Shown here in pieces: positions 1 to 12,591 of a DNA stretch of 64,000 nt. The DNA lies in contig NC_134433.1 in the NCBI RefSeq assembly GCF_030867145.1, positions 13,157,216 to 13,221,215 on the forward strand. The letters are read 5' to 3'. Position 1 is the stretch's first letter, and every line of letters begins with the position of its first letter. The notes beneath the pieces were generated by a model, which was not told the origin of the DNA, ran no database searches, and saw only the letters and a list, made by a program, of their open reading frames with translations. The DNA is from Opisthocomus hoazin (Eukaryota > Chordata > Aves > Opisthocomiformes > Opisthocomidae). A program made the position numbers and the translations under genes.

Positions 1-102
1 AAAACACAAATGAGATAGTGAAGACGCTACTATCCTTTGCAGAAGAAAATGGTATTTTGGAGAGATTTATCAATGCAGCATATACAGAAGAGGCGTATAA
101 AG
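1..102 (+). CDS. TRPV3: TRPV3 visible exon 1 (partial), ankyrin repeat
   Basis: Open from the window edge. The frame starts at base 3 and includes [20 protein letters not shown]. It ends phase 1 (AAA G) at donor GGTATT (gt at 103). A typical TRPV3 ankyrin-domain sequence; the exon may extend upstream of the window. Confidence 0.93.
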
Positions 103-3100
103 GTATTGCCATCTGATACCAATTTCAGGTATATGGTTAAATATACCATCCATAAAAGTAATGTTTTCTTCAAACTTTCTAATGATTGTTTACATTCCTA
201 AAACAACTTTTATTCATTATCACTGATGCTCTATCCATTGTGAAGCATCATTAACATTTCATAATGTACTTAAGAGATTCAAACGCTAAATACCCGTGTC
301 TGTTGTTTCAGGCCAGACAGCTCTAAATATTGCCATTGAAAGAAGACAATATGAAATAACTCAGAGCCTTATAGAAAAAGGAGCTGATGTCAATGCTCAC
401 GCCCAGGGTATTTTTTTTAATCCCAAACATAAGTATGAAGGCTTTTATTTTGGTAAGTGGAAATTCAATCTCTCTGGAAAAATTAGGAAGGAATACCCAA
501 ACAATTAAGACAGTATGGAAGACAGGCAAGTGTGAATCATTACTGTAGCCAAACCTAGCTCGGGAAACTAACATCCCAAGATATAAAAATGGCATAGTAC
601 CTTTTGTAAAAGTAACTTGCCTGAATGCAATGTATTATAAACACTCAGAAATAATTGTAAAACATTTATAAAACAATTGTAAATGCTGAATGGCAAATAA
701 GACGTAACAAGTTTGATTCTGAAGATTTTCTCCAAATAATGTTTTCATGCAAATTAAGCTTTTATAAAACAAGACCTAAATTCAATACAATCAATATGTA
801 AATGTGCTTTCATATATTCAGATGCTGAACACAGATACTCTTTTATAATATGATTTGAATGCTTGTAATAAAACATGAACACGTTACATTTTATGATGTT
901 GTAGGTGAAACTGCACTGGCATTAGCTGCGTGTACCAATCAACCAGACATAGTTCAACTGTTAATGGACAATACCAGGACTAATATTACTTCTCAAGATT
1001 CCAGAGGAAACAATATCCTCCATGCATTAGTTACTGTGGCAGAGGACTTTAAAACCCAGAATGACTTTGTAATTCGAATGTATGATATGATTTTGTTGAA
1101 AAGTAAAGACAGAAATTTGGAAACAACAAAAAATAAGGAGGGCTTGACACCACTACAATTAGCTGCAAAAACTGGGAAATTAGAGGTGAGTATTATTTCA
1201 GTAGCATCTAAGAGAAATTAAGTATGGAGAAAGAGTCAAAGCCAACTATGTACTCAGACATTACTGCTCTGACGTGTAGTTTTCTATGCTGCTTATGTAT
1301 CAGTACTATTTCGTGAGCTAACTTTGTTCAAAATACAAGCAAATATTTCTATTTCAATGTTGCTTCTACCCTTCAAGGTCTCACTCTAACAACGCCTGTC
1401 CGTAAAGAAATACACGTGCTGCTTAGAAACAGCCTTGCAAAACCTTCTATTGTACAGGAACTCAGAAATTCTGCACTTATTGCAATGCTACACTTATACA
1501 ATACACAATCTTTCAATAATTTCAGAAAACTCACTAGAACTGCTCTGTTATGCTGCTGTAGAATTTGGCGCTCATAAGTGAACTGCTTGTATTGTGGTAG
1601 AGAATTGACAATGGGATAATTTAGAAAGTAACTGATTAAGTTAAATGAAGATATAATGTGAACACATGGAAAATTGTGCTTTCGTCCTTTAGAAAAATGT
1701 CTCTGACAGAAAATCCAGAGGCATTAGAAATACTGTATTTATTTCCTAGAGGTCTGTCATCTCTCACACCATTTACTGAATAACAGAATTACAAATGCTT
1801 TGAATTGCACTACTGTAGTAAATGTGATAGTTGAGAGCTAGGGGTTTTGGCAAGTATGTATGTATGCTTTCTCTTTTTCCATGAAGAACGCATCTGCTTA
1901 CAAATAACTCTGTTAATGTTTTAGATTCTGAAATACATCCTGAGCAGAGAGATAAGAGATAAGCCTAACAGGAGCCTGTCAAGAAAATTCACAGACTGGG
2001 CTTATGGTCCTGTTCAGTCTTCTCTTTATGATCTGACAGAACTAGATACCACCGCCAACAATTCAGTATTGGAAATTATTGTCTATAATACAAATATTGG
2101 TGTAAGTTATCCATTTCTAAAAAATATATATATTTTCTAGCACTACACTAATTTCAGATGTGTTAACCTATACATTTGACTGACTTACTCATAAAAGAGT
2201 AAACAGTAGTAATTTTTGGTTCTCAGTTTTGTATCAGGAGCAAGATGAATTTTATACCTCTGTAGACTGACAACTGTAAGTGAATATGCATTCAGCTCCT
2301 GAAACATGGGCTAGGCATTTTGGTAGCATTTTTTCTACATTGCAAGCTTTATTTTGCCTTGCATAGGAACATAAATATGGCCCAGCTGGTCAAAACAAAG
2401 CTATTGTCTTGTCTCCATGGAGTGGCCACTAGCACCTGCCTAAGACAGTGCATGAGAACAGGGCAAGTAAACGGAAATACTTTATGAGAATACTCTGCCT
2501 AAAGTTATAAACTTTACTTAACAGGTATGTATTTTAGGCATTTAGGAATGTTAGCTTTTCAAAACCAGAATTTTACATTTGCTAAATTCAAATACTGCCA
2601 TAAAACTTCCGTAGGAAGCCAGACCAGAAGTTCACAGTACAGTTTTAGCTCGATCATAATTGCCCAGGGTATGGCAGGTTATCCCAGCATGAGTCAGAGT
2701 TGTCGTGTTTCATCTTGTCGGGTTAGGGTCTGATACATATATTTGAGCATAGATATGTTTCTAGATCAGCAAGGACAGATATGAATGAAATACACAAAAT
2801 ACATGCCTGAAATTATCTCAGATTCTATACAGGCATAAAGTTCAAATCTTAATTGTTTTGGGTTGGTTTTTTTTATAGAATCGTCATGAAATGCTGACTT
2901 TGGAGCCTCTGAATTCACTCCTGCGAATGAAATGGAAGAAGTTTGCACGACACATGTTTTTTATGTCATGTTGGTTTTATTTCCTATACAATATAACCTT
3001 AACGTTAGTTTCCTACCACAGGCCCAGTGAAAATGAAGTAAGTACAGCAACTTAATCTCACCAAATTTTACTGCTTTAAAATGCAATAGTATTTCCTGAA

Positions 3101-6100
3101 TTGTATTTAAAATGATAAATGAAAATCAAGTTTCAGAGTATCTGGCTGTAGTGAGACCAGGCTCTCCCACATGAGGTCTTCATATCTGGAAGGAAGAAGA
3201 GCAGTAACAGAGGAGATAATTGCATTTGCGTTTTATGAAAGTGATCTAAAATACAAATACATAATATAAAGACAGGGAGTTAAATTTCTAAAAGGGTAGA
3301 GAGGGTATTTTTTTTTTTACTTTTAAGAAAGAAGCTTATGCTATTTCAAATATATGTGGTAGGGGGCCAATTCTGTAAATCCACCATGAAGAAAATTCTC
3401 ACTGAAGGGGAAGAAATTGTGTATCCAGAGAACTAGATACGTGAGGCTTCCTGTTACTTTGCCTTTTATCCTTCAGGTATGGAACTCAGTCTTTCATTTT
3501 GGACCTCTCTTGCAGGCTCCACCTTATCCACTAGCTCTAACACGTGGTATGGGATGGATGCAGTTATCAGGACAGGTGATGGTTATGTTAGGAGCAATAT
3601 TTTTAGCCATAAAAGAGGTAAGACTTTTTAATAACAAATACATAACAAAATAGGTAAAGAATTTTTCTAGACTTATGAATATGCTGATGATGATATTGGC
3701 AATATGTTTGGAATATCTCTATGATATTTGTAATTTCTAAAAGTCTTTGGCACAATACTTCACTTGCTCAGAATGACCCTGGTTATGTATTTCAGTATAA
3801 CTGTACTGCTCTGTGAAACAAATATGAAGTTTTTTTCCTTTCAAATTCTTAAGGCAGAGATTTGATAATTATATAACATCAATGTTGTTAAATTACTGGC
3901 TTTAAGGACACTGAGTTAGAACTTGTAATGGAAAAAACAGGGTATAATTTTTGCCCTATAAGTAATTAAAACCAGTAACTAACTGTTAAATTATGCCAGA
4001 GATGACAGAAATTTAAACTTTGAAGTTACAGCCCTATAAAAAGATTTTTTTAATTCTAGAAGTTATCATGTCTTATGAGTGGACAGATTTTTTTTTTCAG
4101 AACACCAACTTCAGTTATTTTCAAAAATCAATTTTGAGGCCTGCTTTCTCTTACTACCATTTCTGTGTTTTGTATATCTGTCTACATAGAGTGTAGCCAT
4201 CTTTCTACTTAGGCCCTCAGACCTGCAGTCAATTCTCTCTGATGCGTGGTTCCACTTTGCATTGTAAGTCTGTCACTATATATAAAATGCTTATCTATTT
4301 CAAGGTTGCAAAGAATCTACTCCGGTAGCAGATGCTCACTGTTTCTCTAGATGATCAGTTTTTAGAGGGATGGATCTAATCTTACCTGCAGCTTTTCTGT
4401 AACACGCACCAATGGTTGCATGGGTTGGTAACAGTACTGGGGGTTGATGTGTGCGGACAGGATTTGTTTCCAAAGTACAGTACTATCTTTAGCATCTCCT
4501 GATGCTGTATCTCTTTAGAGCTGTATATAGAGAAATGTGTTTAAGAAACCTGGTTAATAAACCAGATACAGTTTCACACTCCTTTTGACTCCTTCAGGAA
4601 GGAAAAATAGCATAAAGCTGGTTCAGCTGGCTGATGGGATTATCCCATCAGCTGGCCTAGGTAAAGCACAGATGATTCCTTCTCATTTCTAGCATATGAT
4701 TGTAGGATCAATAAAAAAAGAGGTGGCTTAACTCTACCTTTCTTCCTTCTCCTGCAACCATACTGATATCGATCCTGTGCTGCTGAGAATCTGGTCTACA
4801 TCCTATCACAGCACATCACACCTTCTCCTAGTGTCTTCCTTCTTTTTGGAAAAATCTGTAATGATTCTAAAAATTCATTAAGCTAAAACTCAAATACTTT
4901 AAAGATGCTATTAAGAATTCTTAATGTCTTTGTCAGGAAAATCTGCATTGACCAGCTATTTTGGGGAGAGTAGTTCGCTTAAAGTAAGCTTTAATAAATA
5001 TAATCCTAATATGTTAATATAGTATCTGTACTCATCTATTTTATTGTTAAACTATAATGGTAATGTTCATAGGGGAGAATAGAGTGCAATATGAAATTAG
5101 AATCGAAGCATAAGAAGCAAAGAAGTCTTGTTTTCATATTTTTCCATTATGTTATTGGTTTTGTGCTAGTAATTTGCCTTTTATATACCTGTGTTTGTGT
5201 TTTAACAGTTTTATACAAGCTTCGCTTGTGATCTTCTCTGTCTTTTTGTACTTGTTTTCCTACAAAGAACACCTCGTGTGTCTTGTTTTGGCAATGGCCC
5301 TAGGATGGGCTAACATGCTCTATTTCACCAGAGGTTTCCAGTCCATGGGCATTTACAGTGTTATGATTCAAAAGGCAAGTGTTTTTTTTTGTTATAACTG
5401 CCTTGTTATGATGCTTCCTTGTTATGATATAATCCCAATCAAGCATATTCAGCAATTTAGATGTATTTTATAATTCATACTGAAATTTCTTGTTTTCAGT
5501 TTATACATATTATTTCAGCAGAATACACTACATAACTTCAATGGCAGAAACTAGTTTATATCTTAAAATTAACATTTCATGATATTAAATGTGTAAGTAA
5601 CTTGTGTTTTTTCAGCTAATGTAGTTCTGCTATTTAATTGCATCATATGCTGTAGTTTCTATATTGTACAGTTAGTCAGCCTTGGACAACACAGCAGGCT
5701 CTCAGTCATGAGATAAAAAATCAGACCTAAATCTTCTCTGGGTTTCTCACTGAGACCACAACCAGTTTGCTTAATGGAAGCAATGTGACACTTTACTGTG
5801 TAGCACACCTGTATCCACGCAGCATTTATAAGCATAAAAGTAGTTCTCAATTTTCATTTCTGATAAATATTTAATTTAATTTTTAGGTCATCCTACAAGA
5901 TGTGATAAAATTTTTAGTTGTCTATATCGTTTTTTTGCTGGGATTTGGCGTAGGTAAATATTACTGGAGAAAAGCACTGATGCTCTGTGAGTAAAAAATT
6001 TTAGCATTATTATGAATAAGAACCCTGTTGTCATGATGAGAGCTCATGTTGGGGTTTCTTCTGGATATGAAAAAGCCAAGTGTAGAGATTTAAACTGTCT

Positions 6101-9100
6101 AGAGACTATCTGAACAGATAAGTAATTTGGCTCTTGCTCAGTTGCCTGCGATTTCATCTGGACGTGGGCTCTTTCTGCTTCCTGGTAATCTGTCTGCTGC
6201 TGCTACTGTGTACTTTGCTGGGCAGCTCTAGCTCTTTATTAAGCAGTGCATTTTGAACTCTTTAGAATAAAATACCATGTATACGTAAAACATTATTGTG
6301 ATTAAAATTTTCTCATGTTTTTTTCTTAGCTCTTGCTGCTTTGATTGAAACTTGCCAAGATGGCAGTGAGTGCCATTCCAACAACAGTCTGGGACCTGTT
6401 GTGATGGATCTTTTTAAGCTCACCCTAGGACTGGGTGATCTAGAGATCCAGCAAAATTCGAAGTATCCTGTACTATTTATTCTGCTCCTCATAACTTTTG
6501 TTGTGTTGACTTTTGTTCTTCTCCTGAACATGCTGATTGCATTAATGGGAGAAACAGTGGAAGATATTTCTAAAGAGAGTGAGCACATCTGGAAACTCCA
6601 GGTTTGTTTATGAGTTTGTTTAGTGAAGTATAGATGTACTGGCTAAAATCTTTCAAGCTGTACCTATGGTAACTAATCATGCTGACAGAACAGGTTAGGT
6701 ATTAACACTGATAATCCCCATTGGTATATGTGTAAAAATAACAGTAATAAGTAATTCTAGTATTAGTGATCATAATAACTTCAGAATTAACAACTATCTG
6801 AAAGGTAATCTCATGGCTCAGATTTGCAACTTCATGCACTGTCACATACCTTTATGACTTTCACTCCCCTTGATATGTCACCAGGAAGGTGTGTTTCATT
6901 ATCTGCCCAGGAATCTGTAACACAGCAGGCTCTGCTATTCCATCCCTTGAGTCTGAGCAATGCATGAGTTCATTCCAATTTCGCATACCTTATCCGAGCC
7001 TGGTCTTTTACCGAGGCTAGACAGCTCCGAGTCCCAAGCTGTCATCGGGAAGACAGCCATAATTAGGATTGCAGTTGCTTTCTGTGGTGGGCAGCATCCC
7101 AGTACAGGTTATGTATATCCCCGTGGCAGGGTGTTGCATGGAGCTTTGTTAGCATTAAACCCTAAAAACTGAGTCTAGAGTGGGATTTCTTGATTCTTCT
7201 CTGAGTATGCCTTCTGCGGTGGGGCTAACTAGAGAAAGCTGTGGACTCTCTCTTTGCACATACCAAATAATAAGTGGCATGCTGTATTATTTACTATTGT
7301 TGGAATCAGTGTTGGTTGTGAATGGAGGCATGACGTGTTTTAATGAAACATGGAGCCTGCAAGCTGTGTATGCTATGAAATCAGACAATTTTGAATATAG
7401 TTAACCATACTCATGTTACTATTTATTGTTAATAGAGAGCCAGAACTATCTTGGAATTTGAAAAATTCTTACCAAAACGTTTGAGGAAAAAATTCCAACT
7501 GGGAGAACGGTGTAAAGTGGCTGAAAACGATACCAGGGTGTGTTTAAGGTAAAGCAAAGCTAGAATACTGTGCTATCATTTCTGCTCTGTATGTTTCTTC
7601 AAGGCTCTTTCTCCTCAAAAGCCTCTTTAAAATATTTCTACATCTCTAAAAATCATATTAGGTGTACAAAAATAATTTTTTTTTCAGTTGTGATCAATTG
7701 TTTAAAAAAGGGAAAATTTGTAGTTTTTATGTAGACAATTTTTGATAAGAAAACAGATTTTCAACTTCATATTTTTTAATGTGCAAGTGACAAGTCTGCT
7801 TGCAATAAATGTCACTGTCATAATCTCCTTTGAATGTTAGCTTAAAATGAATTATATTTAAATTCATTGCTAATTGATGATTACCATTTAAAGAATATAT
7901 TATTAGGCTGTTTTATGAAAAATACTTAAATATTTAAGGTGAGTTTCAAGACTGTACTCATAATGTGTGAAATTCTAAAGTAGTCTTACCATTATTCTCA
8001 TCTTCATATGGTACATAACATTGCAAAAGACATTCAGACTTTTAGTAATGTTGATGGTGAAGTATAACAATCCCAGGAAGGAATAAAGAACTAAAAGGGG
8101 AAGTGCAGCTGTGTAGCTGGGAGATAACGCATGCTAATAACACAACTTCTATACAATACAAACAGGATTAATGAAGTGAAATGGACTGAGTGGAAAACAC
8201 ATGTTTCATTTATTAATGAAGATCCAGGGCCAACAGGTACTACAGAATTTGACACCACCATATTTGTGCAATAATTCTTTTTCTTAGAAATGCTTTGATG
8301 TAGTTTTACACCTTTAAAAATATAAACTCTTATAATCTAGATATTCAGCCACACTTTACTGCTAGGGAAACTCATGGCTAATATGGTAGGGGTGTTACAT
8401 TATTTTTAAAGTTTTGGGGAGAGGGTTTGTTACAACCTGTCATTACGTACACCTTGGTGTAATAAAAAAAACCATGGTGGTCTTACCTTTTCTTTATTTT
8501 TCTCTAAACAGTTATGCTTGATCTAAGTTTTACATTCTCTTACGGCATTTGAATGGTATAAGGCCAGAGAGCTTTTTAAAAGACAGAAAATATTATTTTG
8601 AAAAAGTTGTCATAAAGTACATTTAGTCCTTCAATATAGGATTGCAAGAAATCAGACTGATTCTACCTGTCAGTACAATAGTCTGCTGGTTTTAACCCTG
8701 GAACATTCAAATTTGTCTTGCAATATATATTGGATGACAAACTGCTCCTCGTGGCTGTTGACCAGGAAATTCAAGGTACCCATCTCCTGACAGTGTTGGA
8801 AGTGTAATAGAGAAATGACCTAACTTTGAAGTGTCAGATGTCCTCCTGGCAGCAGGCATCTGAGTTTGTTAGGGGCATATGAGGATCTGAGAGACTTGTT
8901 CTGAAGTTTGTTCTTGAGTCAATTAGCATTTATATTGCTTAGAAGAATGATCTCAGGTATAACGAAAAGGGGCAACAGAAAAAAATTCTGTATAAGATAT
9001 GGTAGTAAACTGATGACTGGCTATTTAAATAAATGCATGGTTTTTAACAAAAAATAGATGTGCAAAATTTGATCTTGCATTTACAGTTTCTGCCATATCC

Positions 9101-9224
9101 TGTTTTGTTTATAATGCATTTTCTTGCAGATCCAAGCAAAATTCAAGATAATTCAAGAACTAATAGCAAAAACACCCTGAATACGTTTGAAGAAATGGAT
9201 GATTTGCCTGAAACTTCGGTTTAG
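1..9224 (+). CDS. TRPV3: TRPV3, 3' part of gene (13 coding exons), heat-gated cation channel
   Basis: Transient receptor potential vanilloid 3, a tetrameric plasma-membrane Ca2+/Na+ channel opened by warmth and plant monoterpenes, mainly in keratinocytes. Thirteen exons join in phase to 605 residues plus stop; mammalian TRPV3 is about 790 aa, so roughly 185 N-terminal residues lie before the window. The order is: ankyrin repeats (exons 1-3), linker (exon 4), S1 (exon 5), S2 (6-7), S3-S4 (8), S5 (9), pore helix with filter LGLGDL and S6 [14 protein letters not shown] (10), then the TRP helix and C-terminus ending PETSV. SHPK-side neighbours are not visible, and ASPA follows convergently. It is told from TRPV1 by the linkage to ASPA, by [10 protein letters not shown] in the ankyrin domain and by the C-terminal PETSV. 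All introns are GT-AG except the one after exon 8, which is GC-AG. No stops or frameshifts were seen. Confidence 0.96.
312..452 (+). CDS. TRPV3: TRPV3 visible exon 2, ankyrin repeat
   Basis: Acceptor TTGTTTCAG, donor GTAAGT. Encodes [13 protein letters not shown] and [15 protein letters not shown], an ankyrin repeat with the TRPV-type finger loop. 141 nt, phase 1 on both sides. Confidence 0.95.
905..1185 (+). CDS. TRPV3: TRPV3 visible exon 3, ankyrin repeats
   Basis: Acceptor GATGTTGTAG, donor GTGAGT. 281 nt. Encodes [20 protein letters not shown] and [18 protein letters not shown], two successive ankyrin repeats, the latter a TRPV signature. Confidence 0.96.
1925..2101 (+). CDS. TRPV3: TRPV3 visible exon 4, ankyrin-to-S1 linker
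   Basis: Acceptor TTTTAG, donor GTAAGT. 177 nt, phase 0. Encodes [20 protein letters not shown] and the [13 protein letters not shown] linker that couples the ankyrin domain to the membrane domain. Confidence 0.96.
2879..3037 (+). CDS. TRPV3: TRPV3 visible exon 5, pre-S1 helix and S1
   Basis: Acceptor TTTTTTATAG, donor GTAAGT. 159 nt, phase 0. Begins [11 protein letters not shown], then [12 protein letters not shown] leads into the hydrophobic S1 segment and the start of the S1-S2 loop (SYHRPSENE). Confidence 0.96.
3516..3617 (+). CDS. TRPV3: TRPV3 visible exon 6, S1-S2 loop and S2
   Basis: Acceptor CTCTTGCAG, donor GTAAGA. 102 nt, 34 codons, [14 protein letters not shown] then S2. An in-frame alternative acceptor (CCTTCAG) lies 39 nt upstream, so a form with 13 extra loop residues is possible; the shorter form matches mammalian TRPV3. 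Confidence 0.9.
4190..4263 (+). CDS. TRPV3: TRPV3 visible exon 7, S2-S3
   Basis: Acceptor TCTACATAG, donor GTAAGT. 74 nt (24 codons + 2). Encodes [20 protein letters not shown], conserved intracellular S2-S3 sequence of TRPV3. Confidence 0.95.
4631..4651. repeat. Perfect 10-bp palindrome in TRPV3 intron
   Basis: CTGATGGGAT and ATCCCATCAG separated by one T. Confidence 0.85.
5209..5374 (+). CDS. TRPV3: TRPV3 visible exon 8, S3-S4 (GC donor)
   Basis: Acceptor TTTTAACAG. Encodes S3 ([17 protein letters not shown]) and S4 with the linker [20 protein letters not shown]. The reading frame requires the exon to end ...ATTCAAAAG before GCAAGT, a GC-AG donor, because no GT donor nearby keeps phase 0 with exon 9. 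Confidence 0.93.
5887..5953 (+). CDS. TRPV3: TRPV3 visible exon 9, S4-S5 linker and S5
   Basis: Acceptor AATTTTTAG, donor GTAAAT. 67 nt. Starts [20 protein letters not shown]: the linker then S5. Confidence 0.95.
6330..6601 (+). CDS. TRPV3: TRPV3 visible exon 10, pore, S6 and TRP helix
   Basis: Acceptor TTTTTCTTAG, donor GTTTGT. 272 nt. Carries the pore turret, pore helix and selectivity filter LGLGDL, S6 ([20 protein letters not shown]) and the TRP-helix start [11 protein letters not shown]. The turret has several substitutions relative to the mammalian channel, while filter and S6 are conserved. Confidence 0.96.
7436..7548 (+). CDS. TRPV3: TRPV3 visible exon 11, TRP domain
   Basis: Acceptor TGTTAATAG, donor GTAAAG. 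113 nt. Encodes [20 protein letters not shown] and [15 protein letters not shown], the proximal C-terminus. Confidence 0.94.
8166..8236 (+). CDS. TRPV3: TRPV3 visible exon 12, C-terminal domain
   Basis: Acceptor ACAAACAG, donor GTACTA. 71 nt. Encodes [20 protein letters not shown], the conserved C-terminal beta-strand region that packs on the neighbouring ankyrin domain. Confidence 0.94.
9130..9224 (+). CDS. TRPV3: TRPV3 terminal coding exon
   Basis: Acceptor TTTTCTTGCAG. 95 nt including TAG at 9222-9224. Ends [14 protein letters not shown], matching the mammalian TRPV3 end ...FPETSV. Confidence 0.95.
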
Positions 9225-11298
9225 CTGTGCTGTATTTGATATGTGGTCGTTCTGAAGGTTAAAAGCATCAGCAGTGGATGCTGAAAGCTTTGTTGATATT
9301 TTGGACAGCTGTAACCAGCTGGAAGACAAACTTTCAGTGACATGGTCTGATGACTTTAACCCATTCAATCAGGGCAGCTTAGCTAAAACAAAGTAGACTA
9401 TTTCACTGGTTCAGTTTTGAGCCTCTTGAAAAGCGTTGCTGTCCAAGTTTGCGTGACGCTACACAAACTTGGCTCCAGACATTTTACTGGATAAAAAAGG
9501 TCAAATGTGAGATATTTCTTCCTTTTGTGGAAAACTAAGATCATCGTGATCCCAATCTGCTGTCTTTTGGAATCTCTAACTCATGAGAAACATTTTGTAC
9601 ACTACAAAAAGTGAAGTTCTTGTCGTGGAGAACAGAAAGGCATTTCAATTCTGAAGACTACTAAATGAAGTATATGATTTTGAAATAACAATGTTCTGGA
9701 TACATTTGAAGCTTTTTTTACTGACTGTCAGTGTTACTGAGGCTTGATTCCACAAGTTGGAGAAAGCCTCTTCAGGTCTCGTTAGCTTTGCCTGATCTGT
9801 TTTTCTGTGTGTAAACCCTAGGGTATAATGTGGTGTTTATGCTTTTTATTTATTATTATATATATATATGCTTTCTCATTAAAAAATAGGGCAGAAATAT
9901 AATTCATGATGGAGAATATTTTTGAGTTTGCTCCAGTCACAACATCTTTACTTTTCCTACTCAGCTTTTCCATGCTGCTGCATCTTGCTGCCTAAAATAA
10001 ATTATCACATTGGAAGTTCTTCTGGTTTAAAAGTAATTTCTGTATTCAATGACTTCAGGAAGATAAGAAGTTGGTATGTCGTCTCAAAAATGAACAAAAT
10101 AAGATAAATGCAATGCAACTGCAGACTTCTAAACCTTTTTTATATTCAGAGGACTATGTAATGCATTTCTGTAGCACTTTTTATTTCACTACCTGTGATG
10201 ACCTAGTACTATGAATTATATTTTTAGGTTTTTTTATGTGTGTATGTATAAAAATATTTGTTGTATGTACTTTTAAATCTCAATTAATACATTGTGTCTT
10301 CAGTGTCAGGGGTTTTCATCGTATGTATTCATTTGGTGCATGTTTTAAAGGTGCTGTTTAGGAAAGACTTGGGTGAATTCTGTTCTGTGTTTGGACGATA
10401 ATATGAATTGCACTGGATTCTTACAGCTAAGCCTGCTGTGGGCAAAATGATCCAAAAGACTTTCTTAACACAGAAGCGAGTGTGAGGGAACTCTCCAGCG
10501 GAAAGGACTGTGCAAAGCTATCTGCAGGGATGGTGAATATTGTTCTCGCTACCCGACCGGTCTTCTGTAGATGCTGTATCCTGCATTTCCTACCATGTAT
10601 GGCCTGGATGGACGGGATCAAATTGAAATCTTCAGTTACTTTTTTACAGGGCATAGGAATTTGAGGGGACGGACATTTATGTGTATTAAAAGACTGATAT
10701 AATATCTGAGTATTGTTTGGCCGCCTTAGGACATGTGAGTATGAGAAAAAAAAAATTCCTGTGGTCTTGGAATTTTTCATCTTCACTACTCAATTTTGCA
10801 TTGAAACTGCCAACAAAGAATATTGCATTAGGACTATGCAGTTCCACTTGGATTCTTTTGAGTGCCAGTTCTTGTACAAAAAAAACCCAAACCTCTTCAC
10901 ATACACTCAGGAATCAGAATAAACTAGCCTGCACTTCTATTCCCTGTTGCTATGGGTAGCCTTGTCACTGAAGACAAGTTTAGATATCTCTGCTGTAGGT
11001 GCGGCCATAAAACAGGGAAGGCACAAAAAAACATAAGGAATGAGCTGTGCCAATGTCCAGGTACAAAATTGTATGATAAAACTGACGAAGAAGCTGGGAG
11101 GTCGTTTCTAAAAGTACTTCGCTGAGAAAATACCCTTCTTTTGTGGACACAGAGCCCTGCCAGATCACACGTGCTGTCTCCTATCTCAAGACTCTTATCA
11201 AGAACACTATGAGTAATGACTAGAGCAGATAATTCTGTACTTTTTATACAATGTTTATTTAAATTAAAGGAATAAAACTTGTAATTCAATAAATGCTG
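9225..11298 (+). other. TRPV3: TRPV3 3' UTR (probable extent)
   Basis: Non-coding, AT-rich. No other gene is evident before the paired AATAAA signals at 11271 and 11288, the best candidates for the distal poly(A) site. Short open frames here have no family resemblance. The exact end needs transcript evidence. Confidence 0.5.
11271..11293 (+). terminator. Two AATAAA poly(A) signals, candidate TRPV3 3' end
   Basis: AATAAA at 11271-11276 and 11288-11293, followed by a T/GT-rich stretch (GTCTTGTGTTTTTATTTTATTG) typical of a downstream element. The distance from the TRPV3 stop is about 2.05 kb. Confidence 0.5.
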
Positions 11299-12459
11299 TC
11301 TTGTGTTTTTATTTTATTGCCATAGGAGTTACACAAAGGAAGGAAAATAGGATTTTGGCTTAGTAGTAAATAAGGAAGACATCACTTTTCAGAAGATATC
11401 ATTTGGGGGTAATCTAGACAATGAATCTTTCAGTAAATAGCTAATTATTGTATCTTTATGCAAAGTTCTTAATGTTTTCTCTGTCCCCAATTATTGTCAA
11501 ATATGTTAACAACTTTAGAAAATTAATTGAATCCCCATTTTCTTCTCTTTTTCAGCTACTTATGACAGGCTTGCTTTCTACAAATACAGAACAAGTCAGT
11601 CTCAAAATTCTGAGAAGTCTCCCCAGATGGAATTCTTCTTAATTTCCATTCTGAAATACTCAGGTATGATTTGTGCATTGCTCTTCATCAAAACCTGAGT
11701 ACTTACCTAATCTTGCCTTCCTCATTGAAAACTTTTGGGGTACAACAGTTGATTAAAATTTGATTTAGGAAATGTTATAAGGAGTAGGTGGATACACCTA
11801 GAAAGTTATAAAACTATGAACTTCTCTTGTCTCCATTGCAAAAGAAACTTTCTTCAAAAGTTTTCATGGGTTAAGCACATCTTTTTCCAGAATTTGAGTA
11901 TTGCTCCAGTATGTTTCTGACTACTAGATAATTTCTAAATTCAACATTTTGTCTTTAAATTCATGTTAAATCAGCAACAGCTTGAATTAATCTTGTAACA
12001 CTTTAAATTTAAAAAGCTTTACATTTCATGTTAGTGTATTTTTCTCAGAAATGGTACGTTTTTAGCTTATTTTATATCTTCATAAGTATAAAAACAAAAC
12101 AAACCTTAATGCTTCCACTTCATCACACTAGGGGTTAGTCACATATGCAAATACTACAGAAGAATTTCAGTATTCATACCCTCACTCTTTCTTTCTCCAT
12201 AGCTTTTCCTTTGCCTCATATTTTGTATGTTTATCTGAGGAATTAGTTTCAAGGATCACCCCACTTGAAAAAGAGTTGGTTATTGGAGGTTTGGGTTTAT
12301 AAAGTGGAAATGCTGTGATTTTTTTTTTATATGATGTAGTTTTGTGAATGAGCATCTTTCTATACAACACTGGATATAAGTTTTATAGCCACTAACCCAT
12401 ATGTGGTACATTGTTTAATCATTTTATATAGTGTGAACTAAAACTTCATAAAAATAGTA
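11299..12459. other. TRPV3/ASPA convergent intergenic gap
   Basis: About 1.2 kb of AT-rich DNA between the candidate 3' ends of TRPV3 (+) and ASPA (-). No gene, RNA or transposon recognised; the open frames present are short and without family features. Confidence 0.5.
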
Positions 12460-12591
12460 TTTATTCTTTGCATCTGTAGTAATCTATTAGAACAAGTAAA
12501 CAGTAGTCATAATTAGCATTATGACACTATATTTCATCTTAAAAGTGCTCAGCAATGTTAATTAAATTACAATTTAAAATTAGATTCTGCA

